NCBI GenBank assembly: GCA_964058805.1
Contig: CAXKVV010000453.1
Coordinates: forward strand, 1 to 44,807
DNA from: Schoenoplectus triqueter
Lineage: Eukaryota; Streptophyta; Magnoliopsida; Poales; Cyperaceae
Direction: 5' to 3'
DNA: 44,807 nucleotides
Shown here: positions 34,366 to 43,752 of the stretch, in pieces
How the letters are laid out: every line of letters starts with the position of its first letter
Position numbering within the stretch: position 1 is the stretch's first letter
Notes under the pieces: generated by a model
Database searches by the model: none
What the model saw: the letters and a program-made list of their open reading frames with translations, nothing else
What the model was told of the DNA's origin: nothing
Translations under genes and position numbers: made by a program

Positions 34366-34385
34366 TTGGGCCCTCGAGGGCCCAA
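34366..34385. repeat. 20-bp perfect palindrome containing TGGGCC/GGCCCA
   Basis: TTGGGCCCTC is followed directly by its own reverse complement. Each arm contains TGGGCC, the core of plant site II promoter elements. A further GGCCCA lies at 34345-34350. No convincing gene start is attached, so a promoter role is only a possibility. Confidence 0.8.
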
Positions 34386-34968
34386 ACTGAATGCAGCTCA
34401 ATCTCTCTCCTTGTTCAATTCGCAGGATCTGGGGATACAACTTTCGGGCCAGCATTCTGAATACAATTCTCAAGGAGCAGGACAAATCTCCCGAGCCTCA
34501 GCAGCTTCAGTTGACGGGAGCGCCTGAGCAGCTTCAGTCGGGACTTAGAATTGGTTTGAATTTGAGTAAATCTGACTCTAATTAATTTGATTCGAGTTAA
34601 TTTGATTCGAACTAATCTCATTCAGTAATTAAATGAGCTGAAGCATTGGAAAAATTAAAAATCTCTTTTATTGGTGGATATATAATGGACCTAAAATTAA
34701 CAGTTTCATCGTTTCCGACAAACAGTGATAAGCCAATAACTCATGCATGGCCTAGATGTTGGGGGCAGTAAATTCTTTCCTTTTTCCTTTTCCTAATTAT
34801 TGGTTGTACAATATTATTAGATTGTACAATATAAGTTGGCTGTACCTAAGAAATACTCGTACAAAATTACTATTCATTAAATAGCATAACAATACATGGT
34901 ACCTCTTCTTTCTGAAAATTAAAGAAAAGAAAACAAAAATACAAGAATCAGCATCTGGTTTTGCTAGC

Positions 34969-35026
34969 GAGAGAAGGATCAATCAATTAATTATCTGGAG
35001 AGAAGGATCAATCAATTAATTATCTG
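34969..35026. repeat. 29-bp direct tandem duplication
   Basis: The unit GAGAGAAGGATCAATC... occurs twice head to tail without mismatch (34969-34997, 34998-35026). It lies 30 bp from the retrotransposon insertion site, in what was the 3' flank of the C2-domain gene. Confidence 0.95.
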
Positions 35027-35302
35027 GACCATATGTAATTACATAATCATGATTACTGTTACACTTAACATCTTCTTTGATTTGTCGATTTGTAAAACAA
35101 TCTTGAATTTTACAATTTGTCTTGTTTGAGTTTTGTGCAGGGATTAACATGTAAATTGACTATTGCACAAGAACTAAGACTAGTGCTGGGATATATGAGC
35201 TTAATCAAGACTGCATTAGGCTTAAGTTTAGTTAGATTCAAACTGAGTTGAATTGGTCAAGATAAATTGAGCTTAAACAATAAGAAAATTGCATTTGCTC
35301 AG

Positions 35303-35545
35303 GGAATCGTTATAACGATTCAGTAAACGTTATAACGGTTCATCTCAATACTCAAAAATATTCTAAGGCAGAAATATTCTAAAAGAAACCAGAGTGTATC
35401 GTTATGTAACGATTCAGTAATCGTTACAACGATTTGGGAAACGTATAACAATTTGATAAATCGTTATAACGTTTCAGTTTAGTTGATCTAACGGCTATTC
35501 TTTCTAAACCGTTATAACGATTCGTAAACCGTTATAACGGTTCAG
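35303..35545. repeat. Palindrome array CGTTATAACG in the LTR
   Basis: Exact 10-bp palindromes lie at 35308, 35328, 35462, 35510 and 35530, with variants CGTTATGTAACG (35400) and CGTTACAACG (35422). They are linked by ATTCAGTAA-like spacers. The 3' LTR has the same array (about 38945-39165) minus one unit. Each unit carries CpG at both ends. Confidence 0.9.
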
Positions 35546-35812
35546 GCCGAAAAATAGTTTCTTCAGAAAATCTATTTTAAAAGGATTACCTCTCTCACTG
35601 AAACTGATCTGATAGAGTTAAGTGAACTAATCTAGCTAAATCATTACTTCTTACTAGCTACATACAAAGTGAGAGAGATAATTCAATAGATTGATACACT
35701 CAATTAGCCAAATCTTTGTTCAAGCTCAATCTTGCTTCTCTCTATTCTCCCAACTTAATCCTTCGTGATCTTCTTGAAAACATTCTTTTGAGCTGTAGTG
35801 CTCACATTTTCT

Positions 35813-35880
35813 TGAGTGTGTTGTCACTCATCTTTCTTTTGAGTGTGTTGTCACTCACCTTTTTGAGTGTGTTGTCACTC
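35813..35880. repeat. Triplicated TTGAGTGTGTTGTCACTC unit in the LTR
   Basis: Three consecutive copies of an 18-bp core, separated by short T/C-rich spacers. The same triplet recurs in the 3' LTR at about 39433-39499. Position in the later half of the LTR would place it near R/U5; function is unknown. Confidence 0.85.
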
Positions 35881-36247
35881 TTATTACCGATAGGCTTGGC
35901 AGCCCATTTTTGTAAGGGACCAAGTTCTACAAGTGTAAAAACCTTTTTTAAATATATCGGCTCAACCTCAATTGTTAGAGGTTGAGGGTCCCGGAGACGT
36001 AGGCATTGTTGAAGCCGAACTCCGTTACATCTTGTGTTCTTGCTTTATCTTTACTTTCTTTTCTCACGTTTCTTTGATTGCTATATTCTTGTGAGAATTG
36101 AATTATTTTAAATCGTATTCCGCTGCCATTACACTTGAACATTAAGCCCCAAATTGGTTTATACATTTTTTCTTTAGGTTCTTTACATTCTTGCACCTTC
36201 TTGACCTTTCAATACCACCATCCTAGGGCTTACAATCTTTATAATAG

Positions 36248-36258
36248 TGGTATCAGAG
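36248..36258 (+). promoter_or_regulatory. Primer-binding site (initiator tRNA-Met type)
   Basis: TGGTATCAGAG begins one base after the 5' LTR. It is complementary to the 3' end of plant initiator methionine tRNA, the usual primer for Copia elements. Confidence 0.93.
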
Positions 36259-36305
36259 TAGGAGCTCAGTTTTAATTGCATTATTTGTGGTATTTTTGGT
36301 CCAAG

Positions 36306-38407
36306 ATGACTTCTTTAATGCATGTAAAAGAACCCCCAACTCTAAGTCTTAATTGTAAAAATTTCAGTTTTTGGAAGAAATGTATGGTGAATTACCTCAA
36401 CATTCTAGGCATTTGGGATGTTGTCCAACATGGTTATGTACCGCATTATGATCCTAGCGACCTTACAATGACACAAAAGGCGAAAGAACTGAAATCTCAA
36501 AATGATTATGCCGTCAATGTTATCTTAAATTCGGTTAGTGAAAAGATTGCTATACTATTTGGTACTACCGAAATTGCTAGTGAAATGTGGGAGACCCTAT
36601 TGAATAGATTTGAGGGCAACACTCAAATGAAAAGAACAAAACTAATGGGTCTAGAGTCCGAATTTGAAAATTTTTGTATACAAGAAGGAGGATCAATTGA
36701 GAATATGTATTCAAGATTAATGTATATTCTTAATGATTTGATGAAGTTGGAGAATCCTTGTCTAACTCTAAGATTGTAGGCAAGATTTTTAGGGCAATGG
36801 TGAGAAGACCAAGATGGGAGAACATGATAAGCACTTTAGAAGCAATGCAAGGCTCTTTTGACGAATTCACACATGAAGAAGTATTCACTCATCTTCTATG
36901 CTTTGAGGAGAAGCTACGACAAAACGGAGAGCTCACACCAAAACTCAAAGAAACCGCACTTCAAGCTCAAAGATCTCCATCGCACCACTATTTGAGCAAG
37001 ACATCATCTAACTCATCTTCTATGAATGATCAAGTCATTACGAAGATGTTTGAAAGAATGCTAAATCTTGAAAAAGAGCATAATGAGGAGCGAGATGAGA
37101 AATGAATGATATATATATGCTTCTCATGCCATAAGGAAGGTCACACAACACACGATTGTTCCTTGGTCTTTCCAAATAAGAAGAAGCAAAACTTTGAGAG
37201 AATTGATGCTATGCTAGCTACAAGCAACCATGTTAAGAGAAAGAAAGATGAAAGAAATCCACTTAATCTTGTCCTAATTGCGCAAGTAGAGGAGAGCTCA
37301 TCCGTGGTGGATGTTGATGAGATTGTAGCTAAAAACAACATCACCGACTTGTGCACATTGGAGATCCTACACGACATTGCAATATCTAAGAATATGAAGA
37401 TGAACTCATATGCACCTAAGGTATAGACTTCTCAAGAATTTCAATTTCACAATCTAGTAGTACCTTGCACTACATCCACTTGGGATGATAGTAGTAATGA
37501 TGATTATGTTGAGAATGATGATTTTTTTGTTGAAAATATAAATAATTTTGATGATGAGGATGCAATTGAATCTTTTGTATCTAGTTTAGAGAGTCATATT
37601 CATGATTCATCTTCTCAAAAAGAAATAATTAAGAGACTTGAAAATAAAATTTCAGAGTTTGAGTTAAAGGTTCAATTTTATGACTTTAAATTGCAAAATC
37701 TGAAAAAGAATTGTCAAATGCACTTAGGTGAAATAACAACATTAAAAGTGAAAGTGCAAACTTTAGAAACTGAAAATAGGGCACTAAAATCCTCATGTAT
37801 TTCAACAAGCATTACTTCAATGGATTTAGACAAGATTATAGGTCAAAGGCCTAGCAACAAGTCGGGTCTTGGATATAAGAAATCTTCTAAGACTTTAAAT
37901 TGCCCTAAATCAAAAGAGAAACAAAGTCAAGAGTCAAATGCAAAAATTGTGAAATCTACTAATGCTAAATCTTTCAATAAGAAACACAATTATGCATTTC
38001 AATATAAGCAATTTGATAAAAAGATTAACAAAGGAAAAATGAATTTTCAAAGCAACAATGCTACATTTTTTAATCCTAGTTGGTCAAACAAATTGTATTT
38101 TAAAGGACCCGATGGCTGATTTTATGAGTTTAAAAATCAAAATAATTTTCAAACCAAAGCTCAAAGATATGAGCATAAACAAATTATTTCTCAAAAATAT
38201 ACAAATATTTCTAAAGAAAAACCCAAGACTCAAGCTCAAGGATTAAAAGAAGGCTACCAAAATACATTTGTTAAAGGTAGTAAAAAGTCTCAAACATGTG
38301 TATTTTGCAATTATTGTTGTCATATTGGTCATATCTCACTTGATTGCAAACTTAGAATAGAAAACAATATTACAAATGTTATTTGGGTTCCTAAAATTAA
38401 AAATTAG
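36306..38407 (+). pseudogene. Copia/Sirevirus gag, disrupted by one frameshift and three stops
   Basis: The ATG at 36306 opens the frame. An N-terminal UBN2-type gag domain follows (NFSFWKKCMVNYL, then WETLLNRFEG and the MYSRL region). The frame shifts near 36758-36775 and then continues in one frame to the TAG at 38405-38407. In-frame stops lie at 37103-37105 (TGA), 37424-37426 (TAG) and 38117-38119 (TGA). A first zinc knuckle CFSCHKEGHTTHDC (CX2CX4HX4C) lies at about 37118-37159. An acidic stretch and a likely coiled coil (about 37620-37800) come next. A second knuckle CNYCCHIGHISLDC ends near 38347. The frame closes with a WVPK motif, the point where protease would normally follow in a complete element. 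Gag would package RNA into virus-like particles; this copy is broken. Confidence 0.88.
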
Positions 38408-38453
38408 AGACCCACAATGCTTAATTGTCCCTTCAAATCATATATGCAACATA

Positions 38454-38697
38454 TTTAGGGGGAGTTAGCTAATGTATTATTTTTTTTATTTTGGAAGTAT
38501 TTTAAATTCTTTATATTATACACGGTGCATATATTAAGGGGAGCAATCAATTTAGGGGGAGCTAAATTGAAATAAATTCTTTATTCGCACTCTTTTGCCC
38601 GATTTCGAAAAAGGGGGAGAAATTTTTGGGTGAAATTCACATCATATTTTATATCTATGCACCCATGCATATTTTGCAAATCGACAAAAGGGGGAGA
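38454..38697 (+). promoter_or_regulatory. Multiple polypurine tracts before the 3' LTR
   Basis: Purine tracts occur at about 38456-38463 (AGGGGGAG), 38534-38543 (AAGGGGAG), 38554-38561 (AGGGGGAG), 38608-38620 (AAAAAGGGGGAGA) and immediately before the LTR at 38686-38697 (AAAAGGGGGAGA). The last one is the plus-strand primer site. Repeated tracts of this kind are a reported hallmark of Sireviruses. Confidence 0.85.
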
Positions 38698-38698
38698 T

Positions 38699-39864
38699 TG
38701 TTACACTTAACATCTTCTTTGATTTGTCGATTTGCAAAACAATCTTGAATTTTACAATTTACCTTGTTTGAGTTTTGTGCAGGGATTAACATGCAAATTG
38801 ACTAGTGCACAAGAACCAAGACTAGTGCTGGGATATATGAGCTTAATCAAGACTGCATTAGGCTTAAGTTTAGTTAGATTCAAACTGGGTTGAACTGGTC
38901 AAGATAAATTGAGATTAAACAACAAGAAAATTGCATTTGCTCAGGGAATCGTTATAACGATTCAGTAAACGTTATAACGGTTCATCTCAATACTCAAAAA
39001 TATTCTAAGGCAGAAATATTCTAAAAGAAACCAGAGTGTATCGTTATGTAACGATTCAGTAATCGTTATAACGATTTGGGAAACGTATAACGATTTGATA
39101 AATCGTTATAACGTTTCAGTTTAGTTGATCCAACGGCTATTCTTTCTAAACCGTTATAACGGTTCAGGCCGAAAAATAGTTTTTTCAGAAAATCTATTTT
39201 AAAAGAATTACATCTCTCACTGAAACTGATCTGATAGAGTTAAGTGAACTAATCTAGCTAAATCATTACTTCTTACTAGCTACATACAAAGTGAGAGAGA
39301 TAATTCAATAGATTGATACACTCAATTAGTCAAATCTTTGTTCAAGCTCAATCTTGCTTCTCTCTATTCTCCCAACTTGATCCTTCGTGATCTTCTTGAA
39401 AACATTCTTTTGAGCTGTAGTGCTCACCTTTTCTTGAGTGTGTTGTCACTCGCATTTTGAGTGTGTTGTCACTCACCTTTTTGAGTGTGTTGTCACTCTT
39501 GTTACCAATAGGCTTGGCAGCCCATTTTTATAAGGGACCAAGTTCTACAAGTGTAAAAACCCTTTTTAAATATATCGGCTCAACCTCAATTGTTAGAGGT
39601 TAAGGGTCCCGGAGACGTAGGCATTATTGAAGCCGAACTCCGTTACATCTTGCGTTCTTGCTTTATTTTTACTTTCTTTTCTCACGTTTCTTTGATTGCT
39701 ATATTCTTGTGAGAATTGAATTATTTTAAATCGTATTCCGCTGCCATTACACTTGAACATTAAGCCCCAAATTGGTTTATATATTTTTTCTTTAGGTTCT
39801 TTACATTCTTACACTTTCTTGACCTTTCAATACCACCATCCTAGGGCTTACAATCTTTATAATA
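38699..39864 (+). repeat. 3' LTR
   Basis: It has the same ends as the 5' LTR and is 24 bp shorter, mainly from loss of one palindrome unit. Its end abuts ATTAC, which includes the stop codon of the minus-strand C2-domain gene. In antisense this LTR is now the first sequence transcribed after that gene's coding region. Confidence 0.95.
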
Positions 39865-39865
39865 A

Positions 39866-40462
39866 TTACATATATGCATAATCCATATTTGAACATGAAT
39901 CATCCTTATATGTATCATGATTGTCGTTGTCAAAGTTTTCATGATCGTCGTGTTGGTTAATGTGGGAAGAAATGAGGCCACCGGTGGCACTGGTGAGGAA
40001 ACTGACACAAATCTTGCCGAAGGGGTGGTTGAATACAGCTGATGCTGTGCTTGCATATGCTCCAAACCGGTAGGATATATAGAGGACACCTCCTGTGTTG
40101 AGCTGGCATGAGATGGGGATGCGACCCCGGGTTGCCGCATCACCTGCAAACGCGGTCCAGTCCTTGAGGGGGATTTGAAATCTGGCGATCTCTTGCTGAG
40201 AAATTCCATTGGGCATCTTGTTGTACAATTCGATGATGAGGCAATCTTGAGGGGCACTGAAGGTTGAATGATAACTCAGGGTGAAGCGCAGGGGCTGGTT
40301 CCATCTCGGATTCACATCCCCGAAATGGTCGGCCCGTGTGTACTGCACCGAACCTGGGTCACTGCTGATATATGCCCTGGCTGAGACAATCAATGGGAAA
40401 TGCGTGTATCTTGGAAGGAATTGCGCCGAGACAAGGACTACCTCTAGTTCTCTTTTCCCCAT
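39866..40462 (-). CDS. SRC2-like C2-domain protein, single exon
   Basis: An uninterrupted 198-codon frame starts at the ATG at 40462 (MGKRELEVVLVSAQFL) and ends at the TAA at 39868-39866. An N-terminal C2 domain covers about residues 3-130, with typical beta-strand motifs LEVVLVSA, NPRWNQPLRFTL, LIIELYNK and IGEV-like ARFQIPLKDW. It is followed by GGVLYISYRFG, as in SRC2-like proteins, and a His/Asp/Asn-rich tail. The usual cluster of calcium-binding aspartates is not obvious, so calcium-independent membrane or protein binding is possible. SRC2 proteins are small C2 proteins of plant membranes linked to cold and defence signalling; this role is transferred by family only. The stop codon lies inside the ATTAC target duplication of the adjoining retrotransposon. 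Coding sequence is intact, but the 3' UTR has been replaced by antisense LTR. Confidence 0.85.
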   Translation of the reverse strand: MGKRELEVVLVSAQFLPRYTHFPLIVSARAYISSDPGSVQYTRADHFGDVNPRWNQPLRFTLSYHSTFSAPQDCLIIELYNKMPNGISQQEIARFQIPLKDWTAFAGDAATRGRIPISCQLNTGGVLYISYRFGAYASTASAVFNHPFGKICVSFLTSATGGLISSHINQHDDHENFDNDNHDTYKDDSCSNMDYAYM

Positions 40463-40628
40463 GGCTTGTTTATATATTTACGGCTTATATATGTATGGAT
40501 TATTTTATTTGTTAGATACGTCGACAGAAAACTAGCTGCTAGCTAGGAATTATTTAATTTTGATGTATTCTGTATATGAACTAAATTTGCAAGAGAGAGG
40601 ACTGAGGAGAGATATGGTTCAGGTCAGA

Positions 40629-40636
40629 TATATATA
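40629..40636 (-). promoter_or_regulatory. Possible TATA box of the C2-domain gene
   Basis: A TATATATA run in the context GTATATATATCTGACC on the minus strand lies about 167 bp upstream of the ATG at 40462. It is a plausible core promoter in an AT-rich background, so moderate confidence only. Confidence 0.45.
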
Positions 40637-41149
40637 CAGATGTACATAGAGGCCTGGAGCCAGTAGCCCAGTACATTATTGCGGAGTAACCAAGTAATTA
40701 AATTCTGCTGACTTGTTCAATTCTTCTTGCGCGTTTCTGAGAAGAAAGCAGTCTCAATCTGGACTCTGGAGTCAACTGCAAAATCAATCAGGGTAACAGT
40801 CTTCAGTCTTCGACTTGAGGTTTGAAAGTTACATACTGACATGTTCAGTATTTTGCGAACTGGTAACAGCCTGTTATTTGTCTTTTCCACTTGTATTTGC
40901 GTCATATATGTTCTTGGAATGTTAATTCGATGTGTTTCTTCTTGTTCAAGTGGCACGAGAACAGTACATGCTCTTCTGTAAAGAATTTGCTTCTTCCTCC
41001 ATGTTTCCATCGATGATAGATATATATCATTGGACTTTGGAAAAGAATAATAAAGAGTACTGTGGCACAAATTTTCATTATTTTAGAAAGATGGATTTCA
41101 GAATGTGCATTACAATCTCATTATTATATGAATTAGCTACTAAAAAAAT
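40637..41149. other. Intergenic region upstream of the C2-domain gene
   Basis: A 117-codon minus-strand frame (40717-41070) has no recognisable domain and is probably chance. The 18-bp phrase AGTACTGTGGCACAAATT occurs at 41056-41073 and again at 41150-41167, the second at the start of the LINE remnant. Confidence 0.45.
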
Positions 41150-42296
41150 AGTACTGTGGCACAAATTATTGTATATAATAGATTTTATTTAAATTTTGAT
41201 AGAATTTTAAGTGATATTTTTAGAGATCAATTACATTCTTTATTACAATTAATGACCAATATTGGTTTAGATAATAATGAGGATATTATATTTTGGAGAT
41301 GGAACTCTCATAGATTTTTTAACACACATTCTTGTTATATCTGATTAGAATTTGAAGGCACTTGTACAGATTTATATAGAACATTTTGGGATGCTTTTAT
41401 ACCTTTAAAAATTAAATTTTTTCTTTGGTTAATACAGATGAATAAGTTATTAACTAAAGAAAACTTAAAAAAGGATGGCAAGGAGAAGACAAATGTATTT
41501 TTTGTGATCATATAGAAACTGTAGACCATCTATTTGTACAATGCTCTGTAGCTCTTTGTTTATGGAATTGATTTGCTAATTATAATACCTTTACATATAA
41601 TTGTAACTCAATTCAAGACCTGTGGAAAATAGATGTCTGCATTCCATGTAAAGATCCTAAATTGTGTGAACTGATTAGAGCAACTTTTCTGTGGGTAATA
41701 CGGAATGAAAGAAATAGTTTAATTTTTAAAGGAGGAAATGTTAAAAGCATTAAATACCTTGGAGGCTCCATAATAGCATTGGTAAAATACCAGTGTTCCA
41801 TTAAGGATCCTGATTATCAAAATTCTTTGCATTTTATGATGCCATTTAACATTAATTTATTGTCAGTGCAGATAACATAAGTTTTTTTTTTAGAAATAGA
41901 GCTTCCAGAGGTCATGGTTTAGTGTGGTTAAGGAATAAAAATAATTGATCTAATAAAATTTTGATTAGTTATAAGTATTTTAGTAGTTTAATTAGTAGAA
42001 ATGTATTTTATTTAGCTGGCATTGACAGGTTTATTGTGGCCAGAAATTATAAGCTTGGTGCAAAAAGAAGATTGGAAAGATTAAAGCGTTTTTAGGATTA
42101 TTTTCTAAAAAGTTAGTTTTTAGTTGAGTAATGAATTCAGATATCTACTTTGTTGGTCTTTTATAATATTTAGAATTGCAGCAAACTTTCGAACTATTGT
42201 GATTTCGGTACTTTGTAGTGTTAGTAAACCCAAGTATCGGTTATGATACCAGAACTATTATTTCTTAATGAAACAGGTGTTATATATCACTTTTTG
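41150..42296 (+). mobile_element. Second L1-type LINE remnant, 3' part
   Basis: Broken frames read IIFWRWNSHRFF, PLKIKFFLWL, the zf-RVT motif CIFCDHIETVDHLFVQC (about 41490-41545) and NERNSLIFKGG (about 41704-41736). The 3' UTR finishes with TATATATCACTTTTT (42280-42294), the same end as the LINE at 921-2530, so both belong to one family. A frameshift near 41475 and several stops make it inactive. No poly(A) tail or clear target duplication is visible, so limits are approximate. Confidence 0.75.
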
Positions 42297-43640
42297 TGAG
42301 ATAGAATATCATTCATTCAACCAACTTGTGGCGGATTTTGCTCTGAACGTTCCAATTTAAGTCCAACATCCAGTTCTCTTTTCCCCATATTATACACTAC
42401 ACACACTAATGCTCACAGTCATAACTCAATTGTATCACTTCAACTAATTGTTTCAACTTCTATATATGCGTACATATAGCTACAGGGCTGAAACAATTAA
42501 TTATATTAAGTAACTACTTGAACCTCGTACCTGTACATTAATTAATTCTGCTGAAAGTGTCAACACTACAAATTAAATAATTAAGAAATTCTCTCCTTCT
42601 ATTTTATGGTCAATCACTCAGTCTTCTTGTTGGAGAGTAATTAATTAGTTCCTCATTTAAGTCGGAGGACCCCACACTTAATCATTGAATCTTTTCTTTC
42701 ACCCATCTCTTATACGGATATATGCAAATTCATACAGTTAGCTTGCTTGTTGAGTTGCTTCTTTATAGTATTAGACTTGAGGCTTTGCTCTCGTGTTGGA
42801 GAGAAGGGGTGACAGAGGGTGAGAAAGAAAGAAAGAGAAGAAAATGAGTCATTCATCTTGTTTCAGAAATTATACTGAAGAAGGGTAAGAGGATATAAAT
42901 AAAGAAACTTTCTATATTGAATTTGTTTCAATTCTTTCATCTTCGATTCAGGAGGTTAATCTTTTACTTATTTTCCTTCATTGCCATTCTCTTCCATCCT
43001 TTCAAGATTATCTTAGGAGCACAAGTGATGCTAGATAGTAGCCTCAACGTTGTTTAAATATAAAATGATTTAAGTTTCTCTCCAATGTACTGATGTGTTA
43101 GCAGCAGACAAATGTGTTTATCGAAGTTTTAACAAAGAGCTGATCGTATAAATTTTTACTAGTAATTTTATTATATAAATTTTTACCGGTAATAATATTT
43201 CTTGATCGAACTGCTCGCACGTAAATTTTTATCAGTAAATTAATTGTGCAAATTTTTACTAGCAATAATATTTCTTGACTGAACTGCCCGTAAATTTTTA
43301 TCAGCAATAATATTTTCAATATAACAATTATATAAAATATTGTACACTTCTTTACTAAAATCTAACTCATTAATAACCTTGGAGGCTGAACAGGAAGGAT
43401 ACATTACGGATAAAGAGATTTAAAAAAATTATAATATTATAAAGACATGATGTAATAAAATATAAACACGATCAAAAGCTAAAACGTCTAATTTTTCAAT
43501 AATTCCATAAATTTAATAAATTTTTAGGAACCCAGCAAATCTAATGGGTGCATTTATATAAAAAGCACGTTTACTGTTTGTAATCTACTCTCAACTATTA
43601 ATTTGATGAGAAATATGGATAATTTAAATTGAATATAGGT
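42297..43640. other. Intergenic region; no supported gene
   Basis: Mostly AT-rich. A purine-rich GAGAAAGAAAGAAAGAGAAGAAAA stretch lies at about 42820-42845. An imperfect tandem repeat sits at 43143-43320 (listed separately). No open frame of note. Confidence 0.5.
43143..43320. repeat. Imperfect tandem repeats of a TAAATTTTTAC-RG-AATAAT unit
   Basis: Five copies of (A/G)TAAATTTTTAYYRGYAA occur. Two of them are extended by AATAATATTTCTTGAYYGAACTGC, giving a longer composite repeat of roughly 85 bp present about twice. The repeat is non-coding, with cores such as ACTAGTAA and ACCGGTAA. Confidence 0.75.
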
Positions 43641-43731
43641 ATAACATCAGGTTCCTGCCTGAGCCTCGGATCCCAACATATGGCATGCCACTGCACGACT
43701 GCAGGCAGGAGCAGTAGAAGCCCAACATTTC

Positions 43732-43752
43732 AAGTCCAAAGTCCAAAGTCCA
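43732..43752 (+). promoter_or_regulatory. Triplicated AAGTCCA motif in the promoter of the TRAUCO-like gene
   Basis: Three perfect head-to-tail AAGTCCA heptamers lie about 235 bp upstream of the ATG. Just upstream at about 43718-43725 is AAGCCCAA, whose reverse complement TTGGGCTT fits a site II (TGGGCY) element common in housekeeping gene promoters. A regulatory role is inferred. Confidence 0.4.

Larger units (their letters stand above)
34033..35051. other. Intergenic region, including the displaced 3' flank of the C2-domain gene
   Basis: Before the retrotransposon landed, the right end of this region was contiguous with 39870, so it holds the original 3' UTR and downstream flank of the minus-strand C2 gene. 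A 20-bp perfect palindrome with GGGCCC arms sits at 34366-34385. A GC-richer patch at 34400-34560 has a 64-codon frame without a recognised domain. A 15-bp phrase (TTCGAGTTAATTTGA type) repeats at about 34567-34620. Confidence 0.5.
35057..36246 (+). repeat. 5' LTR
   Basis: It begins TGTTACACTTAAC and ends CTTTATAATA, where the terminal TGTTA is mirrored imperfectly by TAATA. It contains an array of CGTTATAACG palindromes (35303-35545) and three copies of a TTGAGTGTGTTGTCACTC unit (35813-35880). It differs from the 3' LTR by scattered substitutions, a palindrome unit of about 20 bp (absent from the 3' copy) and a 4-bp indel. Confidence 0.95.
35057..39864 (+). mobile_element. Sirevirus-like Copia LTR retrotransposon retaining only gag
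   Basis: A 5' LTR (35057-36246) and a 3' LTR (38699-39864) enclose a 2.45 kb interior and are flanked by the 5-bp duplication ATTAC (35052-35056 and 39865-39869). The interior holds a tRNA-Met type primer-binding site, a gag reading frame and several polypurine tracts. Protease, integrase, reverse transcriptase and RNase H are absent: gag's terminal stop is followed within 50 bp by the first polypurine tract. This is the layout described as a terminal-repeat-with-gag, non-autonomous retrotransposon. Long gag with zinc knuckles plus repeated GGGGGA tracts points to the Sirevirus branch of Copia. The LTRs are close to identical, so insertion was fairly recent. Orientation is opposite to the C2-domain gene it abuts. 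Confidence 0.92.

Noticed and set aside
34391..34585. 64-codon frame in a GC-richer patch (QQLQLTGAPEQLQSG)
   Set aside because: Low-complexity Gln/Leu content and no domain; it shares sequence with a minus-strand frame of equal length.
35057..39864. Interpreting the repeated LTRs as a segmental duplication
   Set aside because: Primer site, gag, polypurine tracts and 5-bp target duplication are all in place, which identifies an LTR retrotransposon.
40717..41070. 117-codon open frame on the minus strand upstream of the C2-domain gene
   Set aside because: No recognisable domain and no splice-compatible neighbours; likely chance.
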